From: Spirobacillus cienkowskii
GTDB taxonomy: Bacteria > Bdellovibrionota_B > Oligoflexia > Silvanigrellales > Silvanigrellaceae
DNA: 64,000 bases
Direction of reading: 5' to 3'
Assembly: GCA_003339605.1 (NCBI GenBank)
Contig: QOVW01000059.1
Coordinates: 28,520 to 92,519 of the forward strand
Of this stretch, positions 35,555 through 43,906 are shown one piece after another (the first letter of the stretch is position 1; each line of letters starts with the position of its first letter). The notes under the pieces are model-generated. The model did not search any database. It was not told where the DNA came from and saw only the letters and a list, made by a program, of their open reading frames with translations. A program made the position numbers and the translations under genes.

Positions 35555-36967
35555 TTAAAGTTTTAAACCATTTAATACAAACATATAAAGTTCTTCATTA
35601 TTTTTTGTTACTTTGAAATTTTTTTCAAGATATCCTTTGGCAATTAAGTATAATTTTTCAAATAACTCAGGAGAAAGATCACTCTTTTCAAAATTTAAAA
35701 TCTTATGCTGAGGATCTATAGCAAAAGTTTCTGGCATTTGAATTGTTGTTGCAATGTCTGACAATTGATGATTATCAACATAATTTGGGACAATTTTTCT
35801 AAAATAAGAAATAGTATAAATTAAACACAATAAAATATGATGTTCTCTTGAGTAACTCCAACTAAATGCCTTTAGAACAGAAGAAGGATCAAAGGTCAAA
35901 CTCCATTCAAAAGGTTTTTTTTCAATAAAACTTAACAGCAAATTAGAAAAACTTTTTCCCTCACTACTTTGAATTACCTGAAGTAACAAATGAGAGGACA
36001 AATCATCTGAATTCATAGCAATTCGTGACATAGCAAATTTTTTAAATAAAGGTAAAATTTCGCTGCAATACCTGTGACGACTGACTGATGCAGGTAAAAA
36101 TATTTTTTGCACTGCAGACAATAAAAGAGCTGCTGCTGCGTCAATTTCTGATAAAATATCTTCATTAAAATTATTTTTAGATTTTAAAAATGTTATCCAA
36201 TCTTGAAATTCACAAAAAGATTCCATACACCATAATGCCAAAGTATCGCGTCTGATGTTCATTTTTTGTGATACTGCTTCAAACTCTTCTTCTGATTTTT
36301 TAGAATAATTTTGCTGCAAATTATGGTACTTAGTACCATAATCAACCGCTAATACAGAGTTTAAATGCTCCCAGTCATCAATAAGTAAACAAATTTCTCG
36401 TTGTACCGTGCGAATTCTAGCAAAAAGAACTCTTTCATCATTAGGAGTGTAAAAATTTGTTAAAGCACAAACCTTTGAAACTGGCATACATTTTGGTTCG
36501 TGCAAACTATCAGCTGATCCAAATTTAATACCGTACTCAGTTAATGTTACAGAAAAATCTTGATTATTTTTGGTTAAAAATACAGAACTCACATTATTAA
36601 TATTATAAAAGTGAATCAATGTCATAAATTGATAATTTCTATCTTTTAATCCAAACCAATAATACAAAATTAAATTAACAGATTTTTCAACTTCACACAA
36701 AATATTAGTTATTTCATGATTTTGACAAGAAAACAAACCACTTTTAGAAAAAATATTAACAAAGTAACTAATAATATTTTCTGTAAATTGCTTTGCAAAC
36801 TGCGAAAGTTGAAAAGACGACTCATTTAACTTCACAGGCATTCCTCGATAGTTTAATAAATAATCTTTAAATTCGTTAATTTCTGTAGATAACAGCAAAT
36901 AGTTTTCAAACGTATCAAAATCTTGTTCAAACTCTGAAATAATCTTTTGAATTATTATATTACTCAT
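35555..36967 (-). CDS. Protein of unknown function between an Hsp70 and a J-like protein
   Basis: I do not recognise this 470-residue protein. It appears largely alpha-helical with no signal peptide or convincing membrane span, so it is probably cytoplasmic. Recognisable stretches include RVLFARIRTVQREICLLIDD near residue 185 and a cysteine-containing AFSWSYSREHHILLCLIYTI segment near 370. It starts four bases after the Hsp70 gene ends, with AAGGA upstream, and precedes the J-like gene by 20 bases, so the three are very likely co-transcribed. Context suggests a substrate, adaptor or nucleotide-exchange-like partner of that Hsp70; this is inference only. Confidence 0.7.
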   Translation of the reverse strand: MSNIIIQKIISEFEQDFDTFENYLLLSTEINEFKDYLLNYRGMPVKLNESSFQLSQFAKQFTENIISYFVNIFSKSGLFSCQNHEITNILCEVEKSVNLILYYWFGLKDRNYQFMTLIHFYNINNVSSVFLTKNNQDFSVTLTEYGIKFGSADSLHEPKCMPVSKVCALTNFYTPNDERVLFARIRTVQREICLLIDDWEHLNSVLAVDYGTKYHNLQQNYSKKSEEEFEAVSQKMNIRRDTLALWCMESFCEFQDWITFLKSKNNFNEDILSEIDAAAALLLSAVQKIFLPASVSRHRYCSEILPLFKKFAMSRIAMNSDDLSSHLLLQVIQSSEGKSFSNLLLSFIEKKPFEWSLTFDPSSVLKAFSWSYSREHHILLCLIYTISYFRKIVPNYVDNHQLSDIATTIQMPETFAIDPQHKILNFEKSDLSPELFEKLYLIAKGYLEKNFKVTKNNEELYMFVLNGLKL

Positions 36968-36971
36968 TTCG

Positions 36972-39059
36972 CTACTTTCCTTCTAACAAAGTAAGCAAAT
37001 CACCTTCAATCTGATCAATTTCAGAATCATTCTCTAAACCTTTTTGAGATTCTAGTAATAAATCAGAATAATTTTTTAAAGTCTCAGTAATTTTTAAATA
37101 TTCTAAAGAATTAGAGTCTAACTTTGCTAAAATACGTTTTGTTCTTAAAACTAATGAATTAATAATTTCAGCAGATTTTTCGTTATCAGATTCAATATTT
37201 TTTTCTGAACGAGATGCTTTGCCACCAAAAGGAAAAGCTAAAATATTTTTATCGTTTTCAGTAAGATTTAATTTTTTGCTCGGTGCATTGGTATCAATCT
37301 CATTTAATTCTTTTAGTAGATTTTCTTGATTGTCTCTAAACATACTCAAGTCTTCTTTAGAAATTGATGTCCAACCTGTGACTTTACCAGTTCTACTATC
37401 AAATTGCGCTTTGGCTTCGTTTTTTGTACCTAGCTGTTTGGCAAAAACCTGAACCATTCCATTAACATCATATGTCAATTGTATTTCACAACGAGTTCCT
37501 TTAGGACAAGGCTGTTCTAATTCAAATAAAAACGCACCAATTAGCCTATTTTCGCCCACAGTACTTCCATCACCTTGTACAACAACCACATGAACAGCAT
37601 GTTGGTTATTATAAATTGTATTAAAAAACTCAGATCTTCTAGCAGGCAAGGCACTATTTCTAAACAAAATAGGAGCAACAGAAAGTAGTTTTTGCAGTTC
37701 TATATTAAATTCTTCAATGCGCATACCAAGTTTGCGGTGCAACTCCGATTCAGAAACAGGATAAGGAATCCCAAATTTCTTAGCAACGATTTTAAAATTT
37801 TCGTTTATAGATTCTGAATTTTCGACCACACCAATACCTAAGGTATGGCTGCATACGTCAACAAGAATTGTATCCGGTTGAATTCCTAAAATAATTGCAG
37901 CTTGTAATGAAGCGCCCCAACTGACCGCAAGATCAGGCTCAAGTCGCGCATCAACTATACAACAAAAATACTCAGAAAGCATTTGTCGCACTAAACTTAA
38001 ACGTGTACTTCCTCCAACCAACAAAATTCTTGAAATGTGTTTTGGACTTCTTTTTGCTGCGTGCAATGCACTTTCTGTCAAATATAAAGTTTTTTCTAAA
38101 ATAGAGACTACAAGTTCTTCGAAATGTTCTCGTGTCAATTCAGAACTTAATGTTGATCCTTTTCCATCAAGATCATGATGCTCAACTTGCACAACACCAT
38201 CTACTTGCAAGCTTTTTTTAGCATTTTCAGCACACACCAGCAGATTTCTAAATAACTCAGAATCTTTAGAAGCTCTGCGCGCAACAAGCTGTGGATGCAC
38301 TTTTGTTAATAAAAAACTTGCCACAGCATCATCAACGTCATCACCTCCAAGATGCACATCACCATCACTACTTAATACATTAAAAACATAGCCTTCTCTG
38401 TCTACAATACTCACATCAAAAGTGCCACCACCCAGATCAAAAACCGCAAGAGTTTCTTTTTGAATTGTTTTATCTTCTGGCATCATACTATACGCTAATG
38501 CAGCTGCAGTTGGTTCATTTACAATCCGTAGTACATGAATACCCACTTTTTCGGCTGCAGCAATTGTTGCTAGTCGGGCTGCATCATCAAAATGCGCTGG
38601 CACCGTAATAACCGCCCAAATTCCTCCATATTTTTCTTTTTCTTGTTGTAAAATAGGATGTAAAACTAAATAATTTAAAACAAGCGAAGCAATTTCTTCA
38701 GATGAATATGTTTTTTTATTTGAGTAAAAGAAGCTGTTACTTTTTCCCATGCTTCTTTTGGTACTTCTAATAACTTCAGCAGGTTCTAAATCTAAATTTC
38801 TTTTTGCTTGTATTCCAACAACATCTTTATTGTTTTTAGCATCAAAATAGACCATAGATGGAACTAACGCAGCTCCTTCATATTCTAAAGTAACAGGCTG
38901 TGTTGCTCCATATGAAAATACCGAAACAACAGAGTTTGTTGTACCAAGATCAATTCCAATAGCAGAAACTTCTTTAGGAATAGAACGAATTTCTCCAGAA
39001 CTATATTTTAAATTTAAAGCCGCTTCTTTTGATTTTTTTTTAAATTGTAGAACATTCAT
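36972..39059 (-). CDS. Hsp70 (DnaK-like) chaperone, accessory paralogue
   Basis: The 695-residue protein has a full actin-like ATPase: phosphate-1 GIDLGTTNSVVSVF (about 34), connect motif IVNEPTAAALAYS, phosphate-2 FDLGGGTFDVSI and adenosine loop ILLVGGSTRLSLVRQ. It differs from DnaK by a 30-residue basic N-terminal extension, and by an insertion around residues 415-465 (SESINENFKIVAKKFGIPYP, continuing to the KLGMRIEEF region) between the ATPase and the substrate-binding beta-domain. A helical, acidic lid lacks the usual C-terminal EEVD-like end. No grpE or canonical dnaJ is nearby. It leads a three-gene leftward operon with an unknown 470-residue protein and a PPD-type J-like protein. It is probably a specialised chaperone rather than the housekeeping DnaK. 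Confidence 0.88.
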   Translation of the reverse strand: MNVLQFKKKSKEAALNLKYSSGEIRSIPKEVSAIGIDLGTTNSVVSVFSYGATQPVTLEYEGAALVPSMVYFDAKNNKDVVGIQAKRNLDLEPAEVIRSTKRSMGKSNSFFYSNKKTYSSEEIASLVLNYLVLHPILQQEKEKYGGIWAVITVPAHFDDAARLATIAAAEKVGIHVLRIVNEPTAAALAYSMMPEDKTIQKETLAVFDLGGGTFDVSIVDREGYVFNVLSSDGDVHLGGDDVDDAVASFLLTKVHPQLVARRASKDSELFRNLLVCAENAKKSLQVDGVVQVEHHDLDGKGSTLSSELTREHFEELVVSILEKTLYLTESALHAAKRSPKHISRILLVGGSTRLSLVRQMLSEYFCCIVDARLEPDLAVSWGASLQAAIILGIQPDTILVDVCSHTLGIGVVENSESINENFKIVAKKFGIPYPVSESELHRKLGMRIEEFNIELQKLLSVAPILFRNSALPARRSEFFNTIYNNQHAVHVVVVQGDGSTVGENRLIGAFLFELEQPCPKGTRCEIQLTYDVNGMVQVFAKQLGTKNEAKAQFDSRTGKVTGWTSISKEDLSMFRDNQENLLKELNEIDTNAPSKKLNLTENDKNILAFPFGGKASRSEKNIESDNEKSAEIINSLVLRTKRILAKLDSNSLEYLKITETLKNYSDLLLESQKGLENDSEIDQIEGDLLTLLEGK

Positions 39060-39106
39060 AATTTAGACTCCAACATATGCGAATTCTCTACCGCACAAAT
39101 GTCTAT

Positions 39107-39135
39107 TTGATAGACTTTGATTACTATGGCATATT
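39107..39135 (+). promoter_or_regulatory. Weak candidate promoter for cdsA
   Basis: TTGATA (39107-39112), a 17-base spacer and CATATT (39130-39135) give a plausible sigma-70-type promoter in the divergent Hsp70/cdsA gap. A short inverted repeat GTCTATTTGATAGAC (39101-39115) overlaps the -35 box and could bind a regulator. Confidence 0.3.
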
Positions 39136-39199
39136 ACAGAATGCAAACCGGTCATACCGGATAAAATATCTTAAATTTTTGAAAGTTGGTTTTTTATAT

Positions 39200-40087
39200 A
39201 TGCTTAAAACTCGATTGGCGACGGCGTTCGTTTTTACTTCAATTATTATTTACATTCTTAGTTTTTCCCCAGAAAAATTGTTTACCCCACTTTTTGTAAC
39301 AATCGTAAGCATTGCTATTTTACTTTCTGGTACAGAGTTTGCTGCACTTCGCTGGAATATTATGGATGGATCTACAGCTTTTGAACAACCTCGTCCCAAA
39401 CTTAAGCTAAAGCACTTTGCCGTAGGTTTTTCTTATGCCTTTATAATTATAACATATTACTTTTCAAAAATAATTTTTTCGCATAGTCTCGAAAAAGTTT
39501 TAATCCTTCCCATTGCCTGGACTTTCTTATGTTTTTTTATTTTTGCTGTTTTGATTTACCGGCGCGCCGCCGACCTTCATACTGCTTCTAATAAACTTTT
39601 AAATATAATTGCAGGCTTTATCTACCTAGCACTCCCTGCTACATGTTTAATTGAACTGAGTTTGCTACAAATAGAAAGTCCTTATCGTAATTCTCAAATT
39701 TATTTTTGTTTAGCAACAATTTTAATGGGAGATACAGGAGCATATTTTATTGGCTCGCGCTTTGGCAAAAGAAAATTAGTCCCAAAAATCTCTCCCAAGA
39801 AAAGTTGTGAAGGCGCTATTGGCGGACTTCTGTTTAGCGCACTGACCGCAATCGCCTTAACCTATCTATTTAAACTTTCGTTTCCAATATGGTATGCTGT
39901 TTTAATTGGAGTTTTTTTGGGTATTGCGGGACAAATTGGCGATCTCATAGAAAGTGCTTTTAAAAGAGCAGGGGGCTATAAGGATAGCAGCAACTTACTT
40001 CCAGGTCATGGCGGTTTTTTAGATCGTATAGACTCTTTAATTTTAGGCATACCAATTGCTTACGCATTTTTTTCGTTTTGTTTTTAA
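39200..40087 (+). CDS. cdsA: Phosphatidate cytidylyltransferase CdsA
   Basis: CdsA makes CDP-diacylglycerol from phosphatidate and CTP, the branch point of phospholipid synthesis, in the inner membrane. The C-terminal signature is intact: SAFKRAGGYKDSSNLLPGHG, then GFLDRIDSLI. At least seven hydrophobic spans precede it, and GDTGAYFIGSRFGK with SPKKSCEGAIGG also matches the family. I start at ATG 39200 because it begins at the first membrane helix; a longer in-frame stretch back to 39077 is polar and overlaps the promoter region. 295 residues. Ribosome site is weak. Confidence 0.93.
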   Translation: MLKTRLATAFVFTSIIIYILSFSPEKLFTPLFVTIVSIAILLSGTEFAALRWNIMDGSTAFEQPRPKLKLKHFAVGFSYAFIIITYYFSKIIFSHSLEKVLILPIAWTFLCFFIFAVLIYRRAADLHTASNKLLNIIAGFIYLALPATCLIELSLLQIESPYRNSQIYFCLATILMGDTGAYFIGSRFGKRKLVPKISPKKSCEGAIGGLLFSALTAIALTYLFKLSFPIWYAVLIGVFLGIAGQIGDLIESAFKRAGGYKDSSNLLPGHGGFLDRIDSLILGIPIAYAFFSFCF

Positions 40088-40091
40088 TATT

Positions 40092-40100
40092 CCCCCCCCC
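40092..40100. repeat. Nine-base C homopolymer
   Basis: A C9 run lies five bases after the cdsA stop and about 115 bases before the PilZ-acyltransferase start. G/C homopolymers of this length are conspicuous in such an AT-rich sequence and are typical slippage-prone sites. Confidence 0.9.
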
Positions 40101-40214
40101 TTCTGCCAGAATTATGACATGCGCTTTTTAGAATAATTTCACTTGCCGATAAAAATCTGTATTTCCATTGTTGAATTTCTTTAAGCTTTTTTAACCAGAT
40201 GGAATCATCATTTT

Positions 40215-41579
40215 ATGAGCACCGGTACTGAAAATAGGCGAGACACGCGTAGAGTTGTGTTTCCAGGCGAAGGAATTAAAGTAAAAGTAAAAGACATTGA
40301 AGAAAAACGTTCTTTTCATGGCGAAATTACAGATCTATCTCCTTGGGGAGTTAATATTTTAATTATTAACCAACAGCTTGCTACTTATCCTAAAAAAGCA
40401 GATAGTATAAAAATTTTTTATATCACAAAGGATAATCAAACAAGTTTTGTCTATGGAAGGGTTGTGTATATTCTTGAAAAAGTCATTGATGAAGTCAATT
40501 ATCTTCGTTACGGAGTAGAATTTATTAGTGGTAACGAAAATTCGTCTCAAACACCTCCAGAGACAAAAAAGATATACGAAATTCCTGATATTTTTGGTCC
40601 ACACTGCTGGTGCGAGGATCCATTTTTTTTCCAAGAAAAAATATTATTTAAAATAAAAAATTTTCATGCGAATGGAATGACCTTAATTACTTCTGCAAGA
40701 AATAAGACATTATTTCCAAATTTAAAAACCCAAATTAAAATAACAATTCCTACAAGCGAAGAATTTTTAATTGATGTTAAAATTTTAAAAATTGAGATTT
40801 CTAGTAAATCAAATGAAAACACAAGATACCATGTTGAGGTTCAATTTGAAAGTGTTAATACTCGATTTCTTCAAATCATGGTTGAATATATTTTATTTTG
40901 TGGAGTTGAAGTCACTCCAAAAGAACTGAGAGATGATAATTTTCCTGTAGAAATTATTGAAAATAGTTTATCTTATTTTTACGCAATAGAAGCAAACGAT
41001 ATCGAAAAAGTTTTATTACTACGTCAAAATAGTCTTTTTCAAAAAACTCCAAATTCTTCTGACAATAATAATTCACTAAATTCATACAAAGATGAATTTG
41101 ATACTTTTGCTAGACAACTTGTTTGTAAAGTAGGTAAACGACCTGTTGCTTGTATTAGAATTATTTTTAATAATAAGAATAAGAAAAAATGTGAACTTAA
41201 TAATTATATTGATACTATTCCTGAATCAATCTGGAGTAAAAATTTTGTAGAAATTTCAAAGTTTTCTTGGGAAAAAGATTTTCGCGAAAGTGATATATTT
41301 ATTAACATGATAAGACAAATTGTTAGAATTGTAATTCAGTCTAACCATACTCATATTTTAACAAGCGTTCCCGAAAATTTAAAATCTTTATTTACAAAAG
41401 TTGGTTTTCAACCACTGCAACTTTCTTGGAATGAAAATATCAGAGATGAAAAAAAATCAGAAACTATTTTAATGTTAGATGTTAAAGGAATTATTTCTGG
41501 AGAAATCATTATTGATAAATTTATTTGGAATAAAGTTTACTATAAAATTTTTAAACATCTTGGTTTAATAAAAAACTAA
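40215..41579 (+). CDS. Tandem PilZ protein with C-terminal FeeM/GNAT-like acyltransferase domain
   Basis: Residues about 5-110 are a PilZ domain with the c-di-GMP motif intact: RRDTRR supplies the RxxxR and DLSPWG the D/NxSxxG. Residues about 130-225 look like a second PilZ barrel (FHANGMTLITSAR), without the arginine motif. From about 265 onward the sequence resembles N-acyl amino-acid synthase (FeeM) or GNAT folds: RQLVCKVGKRPVACIRIIF, then FVEISKFSWEKDFR, a long helix, LKSLFTKVGFQPLQL. The combination suggests an acyltransferase gated by c-di-GMP. Start ATG 40215; 454 residues. The substrate is unknown. Confidence 0.75.
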   Translation: MSTGTENRRDTRRVVFPGEGIKVKVKDIEEKRSFHGEITDLSPWGVNILIINQQLATYPKKADSIKIFYITKDNQTSFVYGRVVYILEKVIDEVNYLRYGVEFISGNENSSQTPPETKKIYEIPDIFGPHCWCEDPFFFQEKILFKIKNFHANGMTLITSARNKTLFPNLKTQIKITIPTSEEFLIDVKILKIEISSKSNENTRYHVEVQFESVNTRFLQIMVEYILFCGVEVTPKELRDDNFPVEIIENSLSYFYAIEANDIEKVLLLRQNSLFQKTPNSSDNNNSLNSYKDEFDTFARQLVCKVGKRPVACIRIIFNNKNKKKCELNNYIDTIPESIWSKNFVEISKFSWEKDFRESDIFINMIRQIVRIVIQSNHTHILTSVPENLKSLFTKVGFQPLQLSWNENIRDEKKSETILMLDVKGIISGEIIIDKFIWNKVYYKIFKHLGLIKN

Positions 41580-41582
41580 TAT

Positions 41583-42455
41583 TTAAACAATTAACTGAAA
41601 AATTGCTGGATGAACTGATTTAAGTTTATCTTTATTTCCAATCATTGATTCTGTATGACCTATAAATAAATATCCTTCTTTATGTAAACATTGCGATAAT
41701 TTTAAAACAGTGGATTCTACAATAGGCTGTGGAAAATAAATAAGCACATTTCTACAAAAAATTATATCAAATTTATATGGAAAACTATAAAAATCGCTCA
41801 TCAAATTTAGCTTTGAAAATTCGACCATTTTTTTAAATTTTTCTTTAATCTGAATTGTTTCAGTTGTTGTATTTTGATTTTTTTCAAAGTACTTAGACAC
41901 TAATTCTTGCGGAATGTTTTCTGTTAGTTCTAATTTATAGATTCCCTCTTTGGCTTTGTCTAAAACTTGAGTATTGAGATCTGTAGCATTAATTTTTACT
42001 GTAAACTTAGGATTAAAAGCTAAACTCTCTAAAATTGTCATTAAAATAGTATAAGGTTCTTCTCCGGTACTTGATGCAGCACACCAAACCCTAATTTCAT
42101 TTCTTTTTTCTTTTATCAAATAATCAATTATTTTTTGAAAATTTTTTCTTAAATAAATAAAATGCTCATTTTCTCTAAAAAAATTAGTAGTATTTGTAGT
42201 TAAAACTTCTAAAAATTCATTTAAAATTAAACTATTTCCAGAATCTAATTTTTGAATAAATTCTGTATATGAATTGCAAAAATGTTTTTTTAACACTTTA
42301 TGCAATCTATTTGACATTAACGAAATACTCTTTTCACTTGGATCCATGTAAATTCCAGTTTTTTCAAAAAGAATTTTTGATAAACGCTCATATCCTTCTT
42401 TATCAGACATAAGTTGTTCATGAGTTACTGTTATTTTTGGTTCATTGTTTGACAC
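41583..42455 (-). CDS. cheR: Chemotaxis protein methyltransferase CheR
   Basis: CheR methylates glutamates of chemoreceptors using SAM. The N-terminal helical domain (LSKILFEKTGIYMDPSEKSI; then NRLHKVLKKHF) and the SAM domain are complete: TTNTTNFFRENEHFIYLRKN, VWCAASSTGEEPYTILMTIL (SAM loop), FDIIFCRNVLIYFP, and the end GYLFIGHTESMIGNKDKLKS. The start is probably GTG 42455, with GAGG 13 bases upstream. 290 residues, full length. It is intact, in contrast to the deleted cheR copy at 61282-61481. No other che genes adjoin it. Confidence 0.95.
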   Translation of the reverse strand: MSNNEPKITVTHEQLMSDKEGYERLSKILFEKTGIYMDPSEKSISLMSNRLHKVLKKHFCNSYTEFIQKLDSGNSLILNEFLEVLTTNTTNFFRENEHFIYLRKNFQKIIDYLIKEKRNEIRVWCAASSTGEEPYTILMTILESLAFNPKFTVKINATDLNTQVLDKAKEGIYKLELTENIPQELVSKYFEKNQNTTTETIQIKEKFKKMVEFSKLNLMSDFYSFPYKFDIIFCRNVLIYFPQPIVESTVLKLSQCLHKEGYLFIGHTESMIGNKDKLKSVHPAIFQLIV

Positions 42456-42612
42456 AACTCAATAACCTCTAAAAAATTGAATTAAAACATATTAGCTTAT
42501 CGGAGTTTCATTTAAAAAATATTTATTCCTGTCGGAATTCTAACACAATACAATTTAAATTTAGTTTATAATAAAATCAAAAGTTTATTTTTTATTTATT
42601 TGAGGCAATATT

Positions 42613-43338
42613 ATGATTTTTCTTAAAAACAAACAAGTCCTTATTGTTGACGATGAAGTAGATTTAAGAGAAATGCTTGCCCTCGAATTAAAAAATTACC
42701 AAACAACAGTATTTGAAGCAAAAAATGGGCAAGAAGCACTTAATTTCATTAAAAAGGAAAATATTGATCTGGTAATTTCTGATATTCGCATGCCAGGAGG
42801 CAATGGCATCGAATTTTTAAAAAAGACAAAAGCTATCAATATAAAATCACCTCAATTTGTGTTTATTACTGCTTATTCTGATATTACAATTGAAGAACTT
42901 TTTGCGTTAGGTGCTGAAGGCATTGTAGAAAAACCTTTTGATATTCCAGAACTATTTGGTTTACTAAATTGGTTAGCCATGCCATTGCCAGAACGTTATG
43001 CATTAATGCCCAAAACAAAACCCACAATTAATTTTAAATTTAATCAAAATGAAAATTCAAAAAATAGGTTTGCCGTTGGCAGAGGCGGAGCATTGATTCC
43101 TACTGAAAATACTGTTTATGAAGTCGGCAGTTTAATTGGTTTTGAAATCATTTTTTCAAGTTATATTAAAATTTCAGGCATTGGCGAGATCAACTGGAAT
43201 AATTGTATGAACTCTTCAAACAATTATTATGCAGGTATGAGTTTTAAATATTTTGATGACTCTACAAGAAAAGATGCAATTGAGCTTTTGACAAAGCTCA
43301 ATTGCATCGAAATTATCCCTAAAGTGAGCGATACTTAA
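42613..43338 (+). CDS. Response regulator with C-terminal PilZ-like domain
   Basis: Residues 8-120 are a receiver domain with acidic pocket VDDEVD, phospho-acceptor aspartate in LVISDIRMPGGNG and lysine in IVEKPFD. The C-terminal 95 residues have the barrel pattern of PilZ-like domains (RFAVGRGGALIP, then SLIGFEIIFSSYIKISGIGE and YYAGMSFKYFDDS), with no RxxxR motif visible. It is probably a non-canonical PilZ regulator of motility or envelope genes. The last 70 bases contain a perfect 16-bp inverted repeat that fits the terminator of the convergent cytochrome operon. Confidence 0.85.
   Translation: MIFLKNKQVLIVDDEVDLREMLALELKNYQTTVFEAKNGQEALNFIKKENIDLVISDIRMPGGNGIEFLKKTKAINIKSPQFVFITAYSDITIEELFALGAEGIVEKPFDIPELFGLLNWLAMPLPERYALMPKTKPTINFKFNQNENSKNRFAVGRGGALIPTENTVYEVGSLIGFEIIFSSYIKISGIGEINWNNCMNSSNNYYAGMSFKYFDDSTRKDAIELLTKLNCIEIIPKVSDT
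43264..43308 (-). terminator. Leftward terminator embedded in the convergent REC-PilZ gene
   Basis: A 16-bp perfect stem joins 43273-43288 and 43293-43308 with a TGAC loop. Read leftward, it is followed by TTTTCTTGT (complement of 43264-43272). Read rightward, no T-run follows. It therefore terminates transcripts of the cytochrome c gene (stop at 43345) while coding for DAIELLTKLNCIE of the opposite gene. Confidence 0.75.
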
Positions 43339-43344
43339 AATGGT

Positions 43345-43857
43345 CTATTTTTTTTCTGCTAATGAATGAACGTATTCAGCAATATCACGTCTGTCACTTT
43401 CATTAGGAACCTGAGCTTTAAAACTTGCCATTCCGGTACCAGGAACACCTTCTGTAATAACTTTAAGAATATATTCAACAGACTGAAGATTATCTTTATT
43501 ATTCTTAAATTTGCCTTCAACAAGATTTGTTGCCTTTAAAGCTTGTGCAGTAGGAGTATCTGCTTTGCCAGTCGCTCCATGACACAAAATGCATGTCGCA
43601 GTCTCATACAGTTTTTTGCCATTCTCTAGTTGAGCGGCACTTGGCAAACCTGTTGCAGCCGTTTCCTTCTTTGCCTCTTTATTTTCTGACTCAGAAGGCT
43701 TGTCTGCTGAATTTGCAGCTGGTGCAGAAGTTTGTTGAGCGGTCTCACCCGCATCTTGCGATTTTTTTGGCAACAAATCATACCGATAAAGTACAATAAA
43801 TACAACAACTAATGACACAATAATAGACACAATAAGCACACGAGCAGGAGCTTTCAC
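43345..43857 (-). CDS. Membrane-anchored monohaem cytochrome c
   Basis: The 170-residue protein starts at GTG 43857, where GGAGGA lies six bases upstream; a longer in-frame stretch to 43890 would cover that site. Residues about 5-27 are a membrane anchor. After an Ala/Ser/Glu-rich linker (30-75), a single haem site CILCHG (CxxCH) is followed about 65 residues later by the methionine-containing GTGMASF region expected for the axial ligand. It is probably a periplasmic electron carrier. It is the last gene after the DsbA-like and DUF2058 genes on the minus strand. Confidence 0.85.
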   Translation of the reverse strand: MKAPARVLIVSIIVSLVVVFIVLYRYDLLPKKSQDAGETAQQTSAPAANSADKPSESENKEAKKETAATGLPSAAQLENGKKLYETATCILCHGATGKADTPTAQALKATNLVEGKFKNNKDNLQSVEYILKVITEGVPGTGMASFKAQVPNESDRRDIAEYVHSLAEKK

Positions 43858-43906
43858 ACAACAATCCTCCAAAATAAAGCCACTAACCAAAAATCACGAA
43901 CTCAAT

